Counted from the first letter of the stretch, positions 12,264 through 21,974 are shown. The stretch: DNA of 64,000 nt from Pseudomonas sp. PB120 (GCF_009761815.1 NZ_RWIN01000142.1:62001-126000); one strand, 5' to 3'. Notes: generated from the sequence alone by a model not told the origin. Program-made: numbers and translations.

Positions 12264-13316
12264 ATGGACGACAACAAGAAGAAAGCCTTGGCTGCGGCCC
12301 TGGGTCAGATCGAACGTCAATTCGGCAAGGGTGCCGTAATGCGTATGGGCGATCAGGACCGTCAGGCGATCCCGGCTATCTCCACTGGCTCTCTGGGTCT
12401 GGACATCGCGCTCGGCATTGGCGGTCTGCCAAAAGGCCGTATCGTTGAAATCTACGGTCCTGAATCCTCCGGTAAAACCACGCTGACACTGTCCGTGATT
12501 GCCCAGGCTCAAAAAGCCGGCGCAACTTGCGCGTTCGTCGATGCTGAACACGCCCTCGACCCTGAGTACGCTGGCAAACTGGGCGTCAACGTCGACGACC
12601 TGCTGGTTTCCCAGCCGGACACCGGCGAGCAGGCCCTGGAAATCACCGACATGCTGGTGCGTTCCAACGCTGTTGACGTGATCATCGTCGACTCCGTGGC
12701 TGCCCTGGTTCCAAAGGCTGAAATCGAAGGCGAAATGGGTGACATGCACGTGGGCTTGCAAGCCCGTCTGATGTCCCAGGCGCTGCGTAAAATTACCGGT
12801 AACATCAAGAACGCCAACTGCCTGGTGATCTTCATCAACCAGATCCGTATGAAAATCGGCGTGATGTTCGGCAGCCCGGAAACCACCACCGGTGGTAACG
12901 CGCTGAAGTTCTACGCATCGGTTCGTCTGGACATCCGCCGTACTGGCGCGGTGAAAGAAGGTGATGAAGTCGTCGGTAGCGAAACCCGCGTCAAGGTTGT
13001 GAAGAACAAGGTTGCTTCTCCGTTCCGTCAGGCCGAGTTCCAGATTCTTTACGGCAAGGGCATCTACCTCAACGGCGAGATGATCGACCTGGGGGTTCTG
13101 CACGGTTTCGTCGAGAAATCCGGTGCCTGGTATGCCTACGAAGGCACCAAGATCGGTCAGGGCAAGGCCAACTCGGCCAAGTTCCTGGCAGACAACCCGG
13201 AAATCGCGGCGAAGCTTGAGAAGCAGTTGCGCGACAAGCTGCTGACCCCATCGCCGGACGTCAAAGCATCGCCAGTCAAAGAGACTGCTGATGATCTGGC
13301 TGATGCTGATATCTGA
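12264..13316 (+). CDS. recA: Recombinase RecA
   Basis: RecA forms the strand-exchange filament and triggers self-cleavage of LexA and of CI-type phage repressors, which matters for the prophage in this window. It has 350 residues, Walker [13 protein letters not shown], and loops L1 and L2 ([29 protein letters not shown]). The start [20 protein letters not shown] is standard; open frame further upstream runs through cinA and is not used. A LexA box precedes it and recX follows 8 bp downstream. Confidence 0.98.
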   Translation: MDDNKKKALAAALGQIERQFGKGAVMRMGDQDRQAIPAISTGSLGLDIALGIGGLPKGRIVEIYGPESSGKTTLTLSVIAQAQKAGATCAFVDAEHALDPEYAGKLGVNVDDLLVSQPDTGEQALEITDMLVRSNAVDVIIVDSVAALVPKAEIEGEMGDMHVGLQARLMSQALRKITGNIKNANCLVIFINQIRMKIGVMFGSPETTTGGNALKFYASVRLDIRRTGAVKEGDEVVGSETRVKVVKNKVASPFRQAEFQILYGKGIYLNGEMIDLGVLHGFVEKSGAWYAYEGTKIGQGKANSAKFLADNPEIAAKLEKQLRDKLLTPSPDVKASPVKETADDLADADI

Positions 13317-13324
13317 TTGATCCG

Positions 13325-13792
13325 ATGACCGCCGTACTCGATACACTCGTCGCGGTGCGGCGAACCGCAATGGACCTGCTCGCGCGACGCGAGCACGGTC
13401 GAGTCGAGCTGACGCGTAAACTGCGTCAGCGCGGCGCCCTCCCAGAAATGATCGACACCGCACTCGACCGCTTGACGGAAGAGGGCCTGCTGTCCGAATC
13501 CCGTTACATCGAAAGCTTCGTTTCCTACCGCGCCCGATCCGGCTATGGCCCTATGCGTATTCGCGAAGAGTTGAGTCAGCGTGGATTGCAACGCGCCGAT
13601 ATCGAACTCGCATTGCGCGAGAGCGGTATCAACTGGCAGGAACAGCTGGAAGACACCTGGCGGCGCAAGTTCTCCGGGCATTTACCGATAGACGCCAGGG
13701 AGCGCGCCAAGCAAGGGCGGTTCCTGGCCTATCGGGGGTATTCCATGGAGATGATCAGCCGCTTGTTCAGCGGCCGAGGGATGGACGATTGA
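13325..13792 (+). CDS. recX: Regulatory protein RecX
   Basis: RecX binds RecA filaments and inhibits their extension. The 155-residue helical-repeat protein ([40 protein letters not shown]) is typical. It follows recA closely and probably shares the SOS promoter. A strong terminator follows. Confidence 0.95.
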   Translation: MTAVLDTLVAVRRTAMDLLARREHGRVELTRKLRQRGALPEMIDTALDRLTEEGLLSESRYIESFVSYRARSGYGPMRIREELSQRGLQRADIELALRESGINWQEQLEDTWRRKFSGHLPIDARERAKQGRFLAYRGYSMEMISRLFSGRGMDD

Positions 13793-13797
13793 ATGAA

Positions 13798-13833
13798 ACG
13801 GCCCGCTATTTTGATAGCGGGCCGTTTTTTTTT
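13798..13833. terminator. Strong terminator after recX
   Basis: ACGGCCCGCTAT-TTTG-ATAGCGGGCCGT is a perfect 12-bp stem followed by a nine-base T-run. It separates recA-recX from the convergent LOG-family gene. Confidence 0.93.
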
Positions 13834-13836
13834 GCC

Positions 13837-14955
13837 TCACGTAACCTTTGACGGCTCCCGCGTGCGTTGTTGTGCCTGGGGTTTGGACTGAGCCCAGTTT
13901 TCCGGCAGGTTAATGTAGTCCACCAACTCCCGCAGTCGCCCATGATCACGAGCATTGAAGTTGAAGGCCAATCGCGCCAGATGGCTGAATTGCGCTTCGT
14001 CATGCTCTGCTTCGCTGTAGGCATGTTGATGGAAATGATCGCTCAGGCACAGGTCGGCAAATGCTTCCTGCATGTGCTCGAGTGCTCGGTCGCTGAGTTT
14101 GTGATTCATGCGAATGATGAACTGATGTTTGAGCCAGCGACTGGAGTGGAAGTTGCTGTAGAACTGGTTGATCTGCTCCACCGCTTCTTCAGCGCTGTAC
14201 ACCAGGCTGACGAGTTTCATGTCCGTTGGCAGGATGTAGCGATTTTCCTCCAGTTGGGTGCGGATGAAATCCAGGGCGCCTTGCCAGAACTTGCCGCCCG
14301 GAGCATCCAGAAGCACTACAGGCACCAGCGGGCTCTTGCCGGTCTGGATCAACGTCAGCACTTCGAGTGCTTCATCCAGCGTGCCGAAACCGCCCGGGCA
14401 CAGGACCAGCGCATCGGCTTCCTTGACGAAGAACAACTTGCGGGTAAAGAAGAAGTGGAAGGGCAACAGGTTGGCTGTGCCGTTCACGGTGGGATTGGCA
14501 TGTTGCTCGAAGGGCAGGGTGATATTGAATCCCAGGCTGTGGTCCCGGCCGGCCCCTTCGTGCGCCGCCGCCATGATGCCGCCACCGGCACCCGTGATCA
14601 CCATCAGGTCCGAGCGCGCCAGGGCGGCGCCCAGTTCCCGGGCCAGACCGTAAAGCGGGTGTTCGATAGGCGTTCGCGCCGAACCAAACACGGTGACTTT
14701 ACGCCGCCCCCTGAACTGTTCGAGCACACGGAAGGCATGCTCCAGTTCGCGAAGGGCTTGCAGGGTGATCTTGGCATTCCAGCGGTTGTGATCTTCCTGG
14801 GCCATGCGTAGCACGGTCAGGATCATGTCGCGATAAATCGGAATATTCGGGCTGTTGGGTGAAACAAGGTTGAGTTGCTCTTCGACCTTGCTGATGAGGT
14901 CGTGGCCGCTTTCTTCAAAATGACGGCTCAGGAGGTCATTCGGTTGGTAAGGCAT
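13837..14955 (-). CDS. LOG-family Rossmann protein (possible nucleotide phosphoribohydrolase)
   Basis: The 372-residue protein contains the LOG signature GGGIMAAAHEGA and PGGFGTLDEALE, typical of phosphoribohydrolases that release bases from nucleoside monophosphates, including cytokinin-activating enzymes. An extra N-terminal region of about 90 residues precedes the LOG domain. The start at 14955 (MPYQPNDLLSRHFEESGHDL) follows AAGGAGAAG and is preferred over an upstream in-frame start. The substrate cannot be told from sequence. Confidence 0.85.
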   Translation of the reverse strand: MPYQPNDLLSRHFEESGHDLISKVEEQLNLVSPNSPNIPIYRDMILTVLRMAQEDHNRWNAKITLQALRELEHAFRVLEQFRGRRKVTVFGSARTPIEHPLYGLARELGAALARSDLMVITGAGGGIMAAAHEGAGRDHSLGFNITLPFEQHANPTVNGTANLLPFHFFFTRKLFFVKEADALVLCPGGFGTLDEALEVLTLIQTGKSPLVPVVLLDAPGGKFWQGALDFIRTQLEENRYILPTDMKLVSLVYSAEEAVEQINQFYSNFHSSRWLKHQFIIRMNHKLSDRALEHMQEAFADLCLSDHFHQHAYSEAEHDEAQFSHLARLAFNFNARDHGRLRELVDYINLPENWAQSKPQAQQRTREPSKVT

Positions 14956-15012
14956 CAACTTCTCCTTCCATACAGGCTCTGTTTTTCCCTTGGATGAAGG
15001 AAACATTCGCAC

Positions 15013-15320
15013 AATAGAACGCGTAACGGGCAGCCCCTTTCCTGCCCTGAAAAGTGAACGGGAACACTATGAATCTAGACCCTCGAAGAGGATTGCGCTG
15101 ACTTGATCATTGCGCCGTAAAGTCTTTCCTGGCAACCGCTTATTGACGATTTGCAAGGTGGTTTCACCGCTCGTCTGAACGTGAGCCAAGTGTCTGTCAG
15201 TCTGATTTACTAAGTTACAGGCGTAACGCGACAACTTTGCGTCAAAGGCAAGACGCACGGTACATGCAGTTCCAAGGATTTATCGCGCCATCAAGGGCGA
15301 AGGGCAGGGAGGCGGTAGCC
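15013..15320. other. Intergenic stretch without recognised gene
   Basis: About 300 bp separate the LOG gene from the small gene at 15321. A short hairpin (GGGCAG / CTGCCC, near 15029-15048) is visible. Open frames here lack ribosome-binding sites and family resemblance. Confidence 0.5.
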
Positions 15321-15515
15321 ATGACCAGAGTCATTCTGGAGATCGATACGCGACTGTATCGATTGTTGAAGTCTTCGGCCGAGACCAATCATTTGAGTCT
15401 CGAAGAGGAGTGCTGTCGGCGTCTGGAGGGGGCCGACCGGCGCTCGCGATACTTGCAGGCGCTGGTGGCAGAATTGCGCGCCGAAGATGAACAACGGCGC
15501 GCCAATCCTCGGTAA
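15321..15515 (+). CDS. Small ribbon-helix-helix-like protein
   Basis: The 64-residue protein (MTRVILEIDTRLYRLLKSSA...) has a beta strand followed by two helices (HLSLEEECCRRLEGA), resembling ribbon-helix-helix DNA-binding proteins of the FitA antitoxin type. The ATG at 15321 follows GGGAGGCGG. No toxin gene is adjacent, so it is more likely a stand-alone regulator than an antitoxin. Function is not known. Confidence 0.6.
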   Translation: MTRVILEIDTRLYRLLKSSAETNHLSLEEECCRRLEGADRRSRYLQALVAELRAEDEQRRANPR

Positions 15516-15941
15516 TTACTTTTTCTTCGCGGGTGTGGCTTTCGGGCAATCTGATTCCTGGAAGCTCGCGGAACCGACTGCGCGATTGGTCTTCACCTCG
15601 GTAAAGTCGTAACGCATGACGGCGCCCTTTGCCATCAGCTTGCGGAAGCCCGGGTTGTTGCACACGGACGCGCCCAGCTGGAAATACACGGCCTTGGGGT
15701 CGGCGCGCATCTTTTGCGCGTGGCTGCTTTGCACGCTCAAGTGGTTGATCAGCGTGTTTCCTTCGACGGTGTAGCCCTGATCAAGAATGTCTTCGTTGAT
15801 CGCCCGTGGCGTGCCGGCGCTGCTTTGTGCGGCGACGTTGCGCAGCTCTCTGTTGAGATTCTGCTCACTCAAGGATGCAGCCTGAGCGTTGAAGGACGAC
15901 GCCAGCAGAATGGCAGCGGTGGGAACGATAAGGCGCAGCAT
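15516..15941 (-). CDS. Secreted PA3611-like protein (putative quorum-sensing-regulated virulence factor family)
   Basis: The 141-residue protein starts with a Sec signal peptide (MLRLIVPTAAILLASSFNAQA) predicted to be cut after AQA, and the mature part holds two cysteines (ASVCNNPGFRK; QESDCPKA). The segment GNTLINHLSVQSSHAQKMRA and the locus downstream of recX suggest P. aeruginosa PA3611. That assignment is from memory of the family. The start at 15941 follows AGGAGA. It converges with the small gene at 15321, whose stop abuts its own. Confidence 0.65.
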   Translation of the reverse strand: MLRLIVPTAAILLASSFNAQAASLSEQNLNRELRNVAAQSSAGTPRAINEDILDQGYTVEGNTLINHLSVQSSHAQKMRADPKAVYFQLGASVCNNPGFRKLMAKGAVMRYDFTEVKTNRAVGSASFQESDCPKATPAKKK

Positions 15942-16131
15942 GAAACTCTCCTGGTTCAGTGACTGGTGGTTCGACCAGCCACATGACTGTGCGTTCAGTG
16001 GCGGCGAATTATAGGGGAGCCCGTCTGGACGGTACAGGCTTGTGCCAACCGCTCTGGTAAACTGCCGGTCTTTATTGATTGCCTTGAGTGCTGTTCGTGT
16101 CGAGTTTTCCTGTCTGCCGGCGTTGCCCACG

Positions 16132-16875
16132 ATGAACCACGCTCCCAACGCGGTAGCCCGTTTGCGCGATGAGCGCGAAGAAGAAGGCATCAAGCCGATT
16201 CAGGCCCGTGGCTGGAGGGCAACCCGTTGCCGCGCCTGCCGTGTGATCGAGAGTCATTGTCTGTGCGTCTGGCGTCCACAGGTCGAGACCCGCAGCGGCG
16301 TGTGCCTGATCATGACCAACAAGGAAGTGTTCAAACCGAGTAACACCGGTTGGCTGATCGCTGATGTCGTACGCGATAACCATGCCTTTATCTGGTCACG
16401 CACGGAAACGGACCCGAAATTGCTGGCATTGCTCAGCGACCCGCAATGGCAACCGTATCTGGTCTTTCCGGGTGAGTATGTCGAGCCTGAGCGGGTGACG
16501 AACACGGTCGACGTCGACAGCACCAAACGGCCGCTGTTTATTCTGCTGGACGCAACCTGGACCGAAGCCCGGAAGATTTTCCGTAAGAGTCCGTATTTTG
16601 ATGCGCTCCCGATCCTGAGCCTGTTGCCTGAAAAGCTGTCGCGCTATCGGTTGCGCCGGTCTACCCGCAGCGAGCACCTGTGCACCGCTGAAGTGGCGGC
16701 GTTGTGTCTTGATCTGGCGGGCGATGTCGAGACGGCATCGGCACTGGACGCCTATTTTGACGTGTTCAGCCAGCATTACCTGGATGCCAAGCATCAGCTG
16801 GATATGAACGTTTCAACACCGGCACATGCGGAGCTGATGCCCTTTGTGCAGAACGGCGCCCCTGTCATCGGCTGA
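16132..16875 (+). CDS. tapT: tRNA-uridine aminocarboxypropyltransferase (DTW domain)
   Basis: DTW-domain enzymes transfer the aminocarboxypropyl group of SAM to uridine in tRNA (acp3U47). The cysteine cluster CRACRVIESHCLC and the DTW motif, here DATWTEARK in a typical variant, are present. The ATG at 16132 gives 247 residues. The frame is open upstream to 16042, but that extra segment is not family-like. Confidence 0.85.
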   Translation: MNHAPNAVARLRDEREEEGIKPIQARGWRATRCRACRVIESHCLCVWRPQVETRSGVCLIMTNKEVFKPSNTGWLIADVVRDNHAFIWSRTETDPKLLALLSDPQWQPYLVFPGEYVEPERVTNTVDVDSTKRPLFILLDATWTEARKIFRKSPYFDALPILSLLPEKLSRYRLRRSTRSEHLCTAEVAALCLDLAGDVETASALDAYFDVFSQHYLDAKHQLDMNVSTPAHAELMPFVQNGAPVIG

Positions 16876-17085
16876 TTGTCGCCCATACTGCAAAGAACTG
16901 TAGCCGCCCTGCATCTTGACCACCCCGGCTTCGCTGGGCATGCTTGGCGCCGATTGGGGCGCGGCCAATGTTTGATACGCCGTTTTTTTGCGTGAATAGC
17001 CACGCGATTGGCGTTGAACGTGCCCCGTTGGTGCAGCTCCGTGGCTGTACCTCGAGTTGTTTGAAAAAACAGGATCATTTGAAAA

Positions 17086-17736
17086 ATGGCCACATACGAA
17101 ATCCTGATTGCCGATGACCACCCTCTATTTCGTAGCGCCTTGCATCAAGCGTTGACACTGGGCCTTGGCCCGGATGTCCGTCTGGTGGAAGTGGCAAGCA
17201 TTGCCGAACTGGAAATCCGTCTCGACGAGAAGGCCGACTGGGACCTGGTGCTGCTCGACCTGAACATGCCGGGGGCGTACGGTTTTTCCGGGCTGGTGCT
17301 GTTGCGTGGCCAGTACCCGCAGATTCCGGTGGTCATGGTCTCGGCCCAGGAAGAAGCTTCGATCATGGTGAAGTCCCGTGAATTCGGTGCCAGCGGCTTC
17401 ATTCCTAAATCGAGCGATTTGAGCGTTATCCAGAAAGCCGTAAGAGCCGTATTGGACGGTGACGTTTTCTGGCCGCCCCAGGCCTTCGAGGCGGTGAGTG
17501 TTTCCGACGAAGCCAAAGCCGCCAGCGAAGGCCTCGCAAGCCTGACGCCGCAGCAGTTCCGCGTGTTGACCATGGTCTGCGAAGGGTTGTTGAACAAGCA
17601 GATTGCCTACGAATTGAGCGTCTCCGAGGCGACGATCAAGGCGCATGTTACGGCGATTTTTCGTAAGCTGAATGTGCGGACCCGAACTCAGGCAGCGTTG
17701 CTGCTGCAACAACTTGAGTCAATTTCTAGCCACTAA
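17086..17736 (+). CDS. erdR: LuxR-type response regulator ErdR
   Basis: The 216-residue regulator has an N-terminal receiver domain (acidic pair in LIADDHP, phospho-acceptor Asp in DLVLLDLNMPG, switch residues in VMVSA) and a C-terminal LuxR helix-turn-helix (LTPQQFRVLTMVCEGLLNKQ). It resembles ErdR/PA3604, which controls acetate and alcohol metabolism genes, and the dgkA neighbour matches that locus. The 210-bp upstream gap probably holds its promoter. Confidence 0.87.
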   Translation: MATYEILIADDHPLFRSALHQALTLGLGPDVRLVEVASIAELEIRLDEKADWDLVLLDLNMPGAYGFSGLVLLRGQYPQIPVVMVSAQEEASIMVKSREFGASGFIPKSSDLSVIQKAVRAVLDGDVFWPPQAFEAVSVSDEAKAASEGLASLTPQQFRVLTMVCEGLLNKQIAYELSVSEATIKAHVTAIFRKLNVRTRTQAALLLQQLESISSH

Positions 17737-17811
17737 ACAGTGGCACCTTCACGCTTTTTTGACTTTGGTTGATCTAGCTTTCCCACTCTTTCTGATCAGT
17801 TGCCTACTCTT

Positions 17812-18174
17812 ATGTCACCTTTCAAAGGCCAGACCGGCCTAAAACGCATCCTCAATGCTTCCGGTTACTCGCTGGATGGCTTGCGCGCCGCCTTCACCGG
17901 TGAAGCGGCTTTTCGGCAACTGGTGTTGCTCAACGTTATCCTGATTCCGCTTTCATTCTTCTTGAATGTCAGCCGCGTCGAGCAGGCGCTGCTGATTGCT
18001 GTCTGCCTGCTGGCGTTGATCGTCGAGTTGCTGAATTCCGCTGTTGAAGCGGCGATCGACCGCATTTCCCTGGAACTGCACCCGCTGTCCAAAAACGCCA
18101 AGGACATGGGCAGCGCCGCACAGTTTGTGGCGTTGAGCATGATCGCGCTGGTCTGGGCGGTCATCCTGCTTTAA
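17812..18174 (+). CDS. dgkA: Diacylglycerol kinase DgkA
   Basis: This integral membrane kinase recycles diacylglycerol to phosphatidic acid. In 120 residues it has three membrane helices, the N-terminal segment RAAFTGEAAFRQL and the catalytic ELLNSAVEAAIDRIS. The ATG at 17812 is chosen over an in-frame TTG at 17800. It follows erdR, as in P. aeruginosa. Confidence 0.95.
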   Translation: MSPFKGQTGLKRILNASGYSLDGLRAAFTGEAAFRQLVLLNVILIPLSFFLNVSRVEQALLIAVCLLALIVELLNSAVEAAIDRISLELHPLSKNAKDMGSAAQFVALSMIALVWAVILL

Positions 18175-19097
18175 GCGATGGTAGGCAGCACGATCTCGTC
18201 GCTGCGCTGAACCCCGGCGGTGAAGGCGCGGCACAGGTCAAGGAACTCGCGCATCGCCGACGTCTGATATTTCTGTTTGTGCCAGATGAAATAGAACTGC
18301 CGCGCCAGGTCCAGGTCCGGGGTTTCCACCGCGACCAGGCTGCCGCGCCGGAAGGCGTCGCGCAGCGCCAGGCGCGAAATGCAGCCAATCCCCAGTCCTG
18401 ATTCCACCGCCCGCTTGATCGCTTCGGTGTGTTCCAGCTCCAGGCGAATGTTCAGCGAGCTTCGATGGTGGCGCATGGCCTGATCGAACGTCAGCCGCGT
18501 GCCCGAGCCCTGCTCGCGCAGAATCCACGCCTCGTGGCTCAATTCTTCCATCGTCGCCATGCCACGTTTGGCCAGCGGATGCTGCGGTGCACAGAACACC
18601 ACCAACTCATCCTCGACCCAACTTTGCACTTCGATGTCCGGATGGCTGCAATCGCCTTCAATCAGACCCAGATCAATTTCGTAATGGGCAACCTGTTGCA
18701 CAATATTGGCAGTGTTCTGCACATGCAGCTTCACCTGACTTTCAGGGTGGCGCTGCATGAAGCTGCCGATCAGCAGCGTCGCCAGATAATTGCCGATGGT
18801 CAGCGTCGCGCCGACGGCGAGGGAGCCGAAACCGGACTTGCCGTTTAGCAGGTCTTCGATTTCCTTGGCCTGGTCGAGCAGCGCCACCGCTTGTGGCAGC
18901 AGTTGTTTGCCCAAGGCGTTGAGGCTTAACCGTTTGCCCGCGCGGTCGAACAGCTGGCAGCTGGACTGGCGCTCCAGTTCGGTGATCGAGGTGCTCGCCG
19001 CCGATTGCGAAAGGTTGAGCAGGCCCGCAGCACGGGATACGCTTTCCTGCTGGGCGACGGCGACGAATACTTGAAGTTGACGGAGAGTAAATCGCAT
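18171..19097 (-). CDS. finR: LysR-family regulator FinR
   Basis: The 308-residue LysR protein has an N-terminal helix-turn-helix (ESVSRAAGLLNLSQSAASTS) and the usual effector-binding domain. It diverges from fpr; in Pseudomonas the regulator at this place, FinR, is needed for induction of fpr under oxidative stress. The start at 19097 (MRFTLRQLQVFVAVAQQE) is the family start. Its stop region overlaps the convergent dgkA by 4 bp. Confidence 0.87.
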   Translation of the reverse strand: MRFTLRQLQVFVAVAQQESVSRAAGLLNLSQSAASTSITELERQSSCQLFDRAGKRLSLNALGKQLLPQAVALLDQAKEIEDLLNGKSGFGSLAVGATLTIGNYLATLLIGSFMQRHPESQVKLHVQNTANIVQQVAHYEIDLGLIEGDCSHPDIEVQSWVEDELVVFCAPQHPLAKRGMATMEELSHEAWILREQGSGTRLTFDQAMRHHRSSLNIRLELEHTEAIKRAVESGLGIGCISRLALRDAFRRGSLVAVETPDLDLARQFYFIWHKQKYQTSAMREFLDLCRAFTAGVQRSDEIVLPTIA

Positions 19098-19219
19098 ATC
19101 TATATAACCGATAACCCTTATCTTAATAATCCATTTAACAGATATTGTCGCTGCCATTAGAATGCGATGCAATTGCGCACATCATCGGCGCAGGCAAAAT
19201 CTCCAGGAGTCCCACGTAC

Positions 19220-19999
19220 ATGAGCAACATGAACCACGAGCGTGTCCTCAGTGTTCACCACTGGAATGACACTCTGTTCAGCTTCAAGTGCACCCGCGAT
19301 CCGGGCCTGCGCTTCGAGAACGGTCAGTTCGTGATGATCGGCCTGCAACAGCCCAACGGCCGGCCGCTCATGCGCGCTTACTCGATTGCCAGCCCGAACT
19401 GGGAAGAGCATCTCGAGTTCTTCAGCATCAAGGTGCCTGATGGCCCGCTGACTTCACAGTTGCAGCATCTGAAGGAAGGCGACGAGATCATCATCAGCAA
19501 GAAGCCTACGGGCACGCTGGTACTGGACGACTTGAAGCCTGGCAAACATTTGTACCTGCTCAGCACCGGTACCGGTCTGGCGCCGTTCATGAGCGTCATC
19601 CAGGACCCGGAAACCTACGAGCGTTTCGAAAAAGTGATCCTGTGCCACGGCGTACGTTACGTCAACGAAGTCGCTTACCGGGAGTTCATCACCGAGCACC
19701 TGCCACAGAACGAGTTCTTTGGCGATGCATTGCGTGACAAGTTGATCTACTACCCGACCGTGACCCGCGAGCCGTTCGAGAACGAAGGCCGCCTGACCGA
19801 CCTGATGCGCAGCGGCAAGCTGTTCAGCGACATCGGCCTGCCTCCGATCAACCCGCAGGACGACCGTGCCATGCTGTGCGGCAGCCCAAGCATGCTCGAC
19901 GAGACCAGCGAAGTGTTGAACAGCTTCGGCCTGAAAGTTTCGCCGCGGATGCGCGAGCCGGGTGATTACCTGATTGAGCGCGCGTTCGTCGAGAAATAA
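19220..19999 (+). CDS. fpr: Ferredoxin-NADP reductase
   Basis: This FAD enzyme of 259 residues exchanges electrons between NADPH and ferredoxin or flavodoxin. The FAD motif RAYSIASPNW, the NADP-binding GTGLAPFMSV and CGSPSMLDE are visible. The ATG at 19220 follows CCAGGAGTCCC. It is divergent from finR and ends in the -FVEK tail of bacterial Fpr. Confidence 0.95.
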   Translation: MSNMNHERVLSVHHWNDTLFSFKCTRDPGLRFENGQFVMIGLQQPNGRPLMRAYSIASPNWEEHLEFFSIKVPDGPLTSQLQHLKEGDEIIISKKPTGTLVLDDLKPGKHLYLLSTGTGLAPFMSVIQDPETYERFEKVILCHGVRYVNEVAYREFITEHLPQNEFFGDALRDKLIYYPTVTREPFENEGRLTDLMRSGKLFSDIGLPPINPQDDRAMLCGSPSMLDETSEVLNSFGLKVSPRMREPGDYLIERAFVEK

Positions 20000-20028
20000 G
20001 AACACCGCTTAACCGCTCTGCTTTACCT

Positions 20029-20134
20029 GTGGGAGCGAGCCGGCTCGCGATGGGGGAGTGTCAGTCGACATCAATGTTGACTGTCACACCGCAATCGTCG
20101 GAACGCCGCCCGGAGCCGGCTCGCTCCCACAGTT
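20029..20134. repeat. REP doublet (REPIN-like)
   Basis: Two inverted copies of a Pseudomonas REP core (CTGTGGGAGCGAGCCGGCTC at the left, its complement at the right) flank about 60 bp. The unit lies between the stops of the convergent fpr and trmO genes, the usual setting for REPINs. Confidence 0.88.
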
Positions 20135-20145
20135 GTTTTTGGTGT

Positions 20146-20844
20146 TCAGACCTTCGCCGAGATGACTTCGAGGACTCGAATCACACCGGGCTCGGGATAA
20201 TGCCAGCGCACATCCACATCCCAGAACTGCGCGCCATATTCCCGCTCTGGTGTCGGCGTCTGGTACGCCGGGCGCGGATCTTGCGCCAGGCATTGCTCGA
20301 CCAGTTCCACCAAAGGTTCTTCAAGGCGCTGAGCGTGGTCGTGGGCCTGTTGCAGTGATGAGTCCGTCCACTGCACGGGAATCAGCAGCGGCGCGGCGCT
20401 GGCGATGCTGTTGGAGGCGGTGTCGATGATGTCGGCGTACGGCACGTAGGGCTTGATGTCGAGAATGGGCGTGCCATCGAGCAGGTCGATGCCGGATATC
20501 CACAGGCGATTGGCCTCAACCTTGTCCAGCTTCACCACGGATTGGCCAATGCCATTGGGTCGATGCGTCGCACGGGTGGCAAACACACCCATGGATTTAT
20601 TGCCGCCCAGGCGTGGCGGGCGGACTTTGAGGCGTGGTTTTTCTTCCAGGGCCTGATGAAACAGAAACAGCAGCCAGACGTGGCTGACCTGTTCCAGCCC
20701 TTGTACCGCATCGCCCTGATCGAATGGCGCGACCAATTCCAGAACACCGCGGGCGGCCGGGGCCAGTTGCGGTTGGCGCGGGATGGCGAACTTCTCCTTG
20801 AAGCAGGAGCGCACGAAGCCGATGGGGGAAACGCTGTAGGTCAT
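20146..20844 (-). CDS. tsaA: tRNA (N6-threonylcarbamoyladenosine37-N6)-methyltransferase TrmO (TsaA)
   Basis: TrmO methylates t6A37 in tRNA-Thr. The 232-residue protein has the family N-terminus (MTYSVSPIGFVRSCFKEKFA), the RATHRPNGIG motif of the SAM site, and DIKPYVPYAD. The start at 20844 is chosen because the in-frame upstream part translates a REP-like, low-complexity stretch. Confidence 0.92.
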   Translation of the reverse strand: MTYSVSPIGFVRSCFKEKFAIPRQPQLAPAARGVLELVAPFDQGDAVQGLEQVSHVWLLFLFHQALEEKPRLKVRPPRLGGNKSMGVFATRATHRPNGIGQSVVKLDKVEANRLWISGIDLLDGTPILDIKPYVPYADIIDTASNSIASAAPLLIPVQWTDSSLQQAHDHAQRLEEPLVELVEQCLAQDPRPAYQTPTPEREYGAQFWDVDVRWHYPEPGVIRVLEVISAKV

Positions 20845-20896
20845 GTTTAGCGGTCGAGGCGGGGGTGGGGGCCGGCATGATAACCCATGCACACTC

Positions 20897-20990
20897 TGTG
20901 GCGAGGGAGCTTGCTCCCGCTGGGGTGCGAAGCGCCCCCAAAGGCACGCGGCTGCTTCGCAACCGAGCGGGAGCAAGCTCCCTCGCCACA
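20897..20990. repeat. REP doublet (REPIN-like)
   Basis: TGTGGCGAGGGAGCTTGCTC and its inverted copy flank a GC-rich centre containing further short inverted repeats. It lies between the start of trmO and the stop of the SDR gene and differs in core from the unit at 20029. Confidence 0.92.
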
Positions 20991-21000
20991 AAAGCAGGTG

Positions 21001-21771
21001 TCAGAGGCTAAACCCCCCATCCAACGGAATAATATTCCCTGTCATGTACGCCCCTGCCGTACTCGCCAGGCTGATCGCCAACGCCGCCATCTCTTCCTCC
21101 CGCCCCCAGCGCTTCATCGGAATCAACGCCGTATCTTCTGCCAGCGCCTGCTCATCATTGCCGATGTGCTGCGTCATCTTGCTCGGGAAGCGCCCCGGCG
21201 CGATCACGTTGACGTTGATGTGCTGGCTCACCAGTTCGCGCGCCAGAATCCGCGACAGTTGGTGCAGGGCGGCCTTGCTCGGGCCGTAGGCATAAGCCTG
21301 TTCGCCAAAGGAAGAAATCCCCGCCACCGAGCCGATGTTGATGATGCGTGCCGGGTTCTTCTCTGAACCGGCCTTTCGCAGCAGCGGCAGGAATTGCTGG
21401 ATGCAGTTGAACACCGACGTCACGTTGAGCTGCATGACCTTTTCCCAGCCCTTCACCGGGTAACTTTCCAACGGTGCACCCCAGGTGGTTCCGGCGTTGT
21501 TCACCAGGATATCGAGATGGCTGATCTGTTCGCCGAGTCGCGTGGCGAGCTGGAGCACGCCTTCTTCGGTGGCCAGGTTGGCAGCTAACGCGTGGCAACG
21601 GCCAAAAGCGCTCAACTCGTCAGCCGTTTGCTGACACGCCTCGGCATCCCGGGCGCAGACGTACACGGTAGCGCCGGCCTCGACATAAGCCTTGGCGATC
21701 ATTTTGCCGATACCACGGGTGCCGCCGGTCACCAGAGCGGTGCGGCCTTGCAGGGAAAAGTACGGGTGCAT
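21001..21771 (-). CDS. SDR-family reductase similar to RhlG
   Basis: The 256-residue short-chain dehydrogenase has the NADP-binding TGGTRGIG, the NNAG motif, the catalytic Ser in NIGSVAG and the YXXXK motif (YAYGPSKAAL). The whole length closely resembles RhlG of P. aeruginosa, which takes part in beta-hydroxyacyl metabolism. No other rhamnolipid gene is nearby, so the symbol is not assigned. Confidence 0.85.
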   Translation of the reverse strand: MHPYFSLQGRTALVTGGTRGIGKMIAKAYVEAGATVYVCARDAEACQQTADELSAFGRCHALAANLATEEGVLQLATRLGEQISHLDILVNNAGTTWGAPLESYPVKGWEKVMQLNVTSVFNCIQQFLPLLRKAGSEKNPARIINIGSVAGISSFGEQAYAYGPSKAALHQLSRILARELVSQHINVNVIAPGRFPSKMTQHIGNDEQALAEDTALIPMKRWGREEEMAALAISLASTAGAYMTGNIIPLDGGFSL

Positions 21772-21867
21772 GGCGAATCCTGAGAACTGAAGGTCAGTAC
21801 ACCCTAGTCGTCAGCCGCCGGAAGCGGAGCCACTATTTTTGCGAGGAATGAAGGGGCATTCGGACTT

Positions 21868-21966
21868 GTAGGAGCGAGCTGGCTCGCGATGGTCGATAAC
21901 GATAACGCGTGCTTTCTGGATAAACGCGGTGTTTTCGAATCCATCGCGAGCAAGCTCGCTCCTACA
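21868..21966. repeat. REP doublet (REPIN-like)
   Basis: TGTAGGAGCGAGCTGGCTCG and its inverted counterpart (ending GCTCGCTCCTACA) flank about 60 bp. It lies between the start of the rhlG-like gene and the stop of the next minus-strand gene. Confidence 0.9.
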
Positions 21967-21974
21967 GGGGCAGG

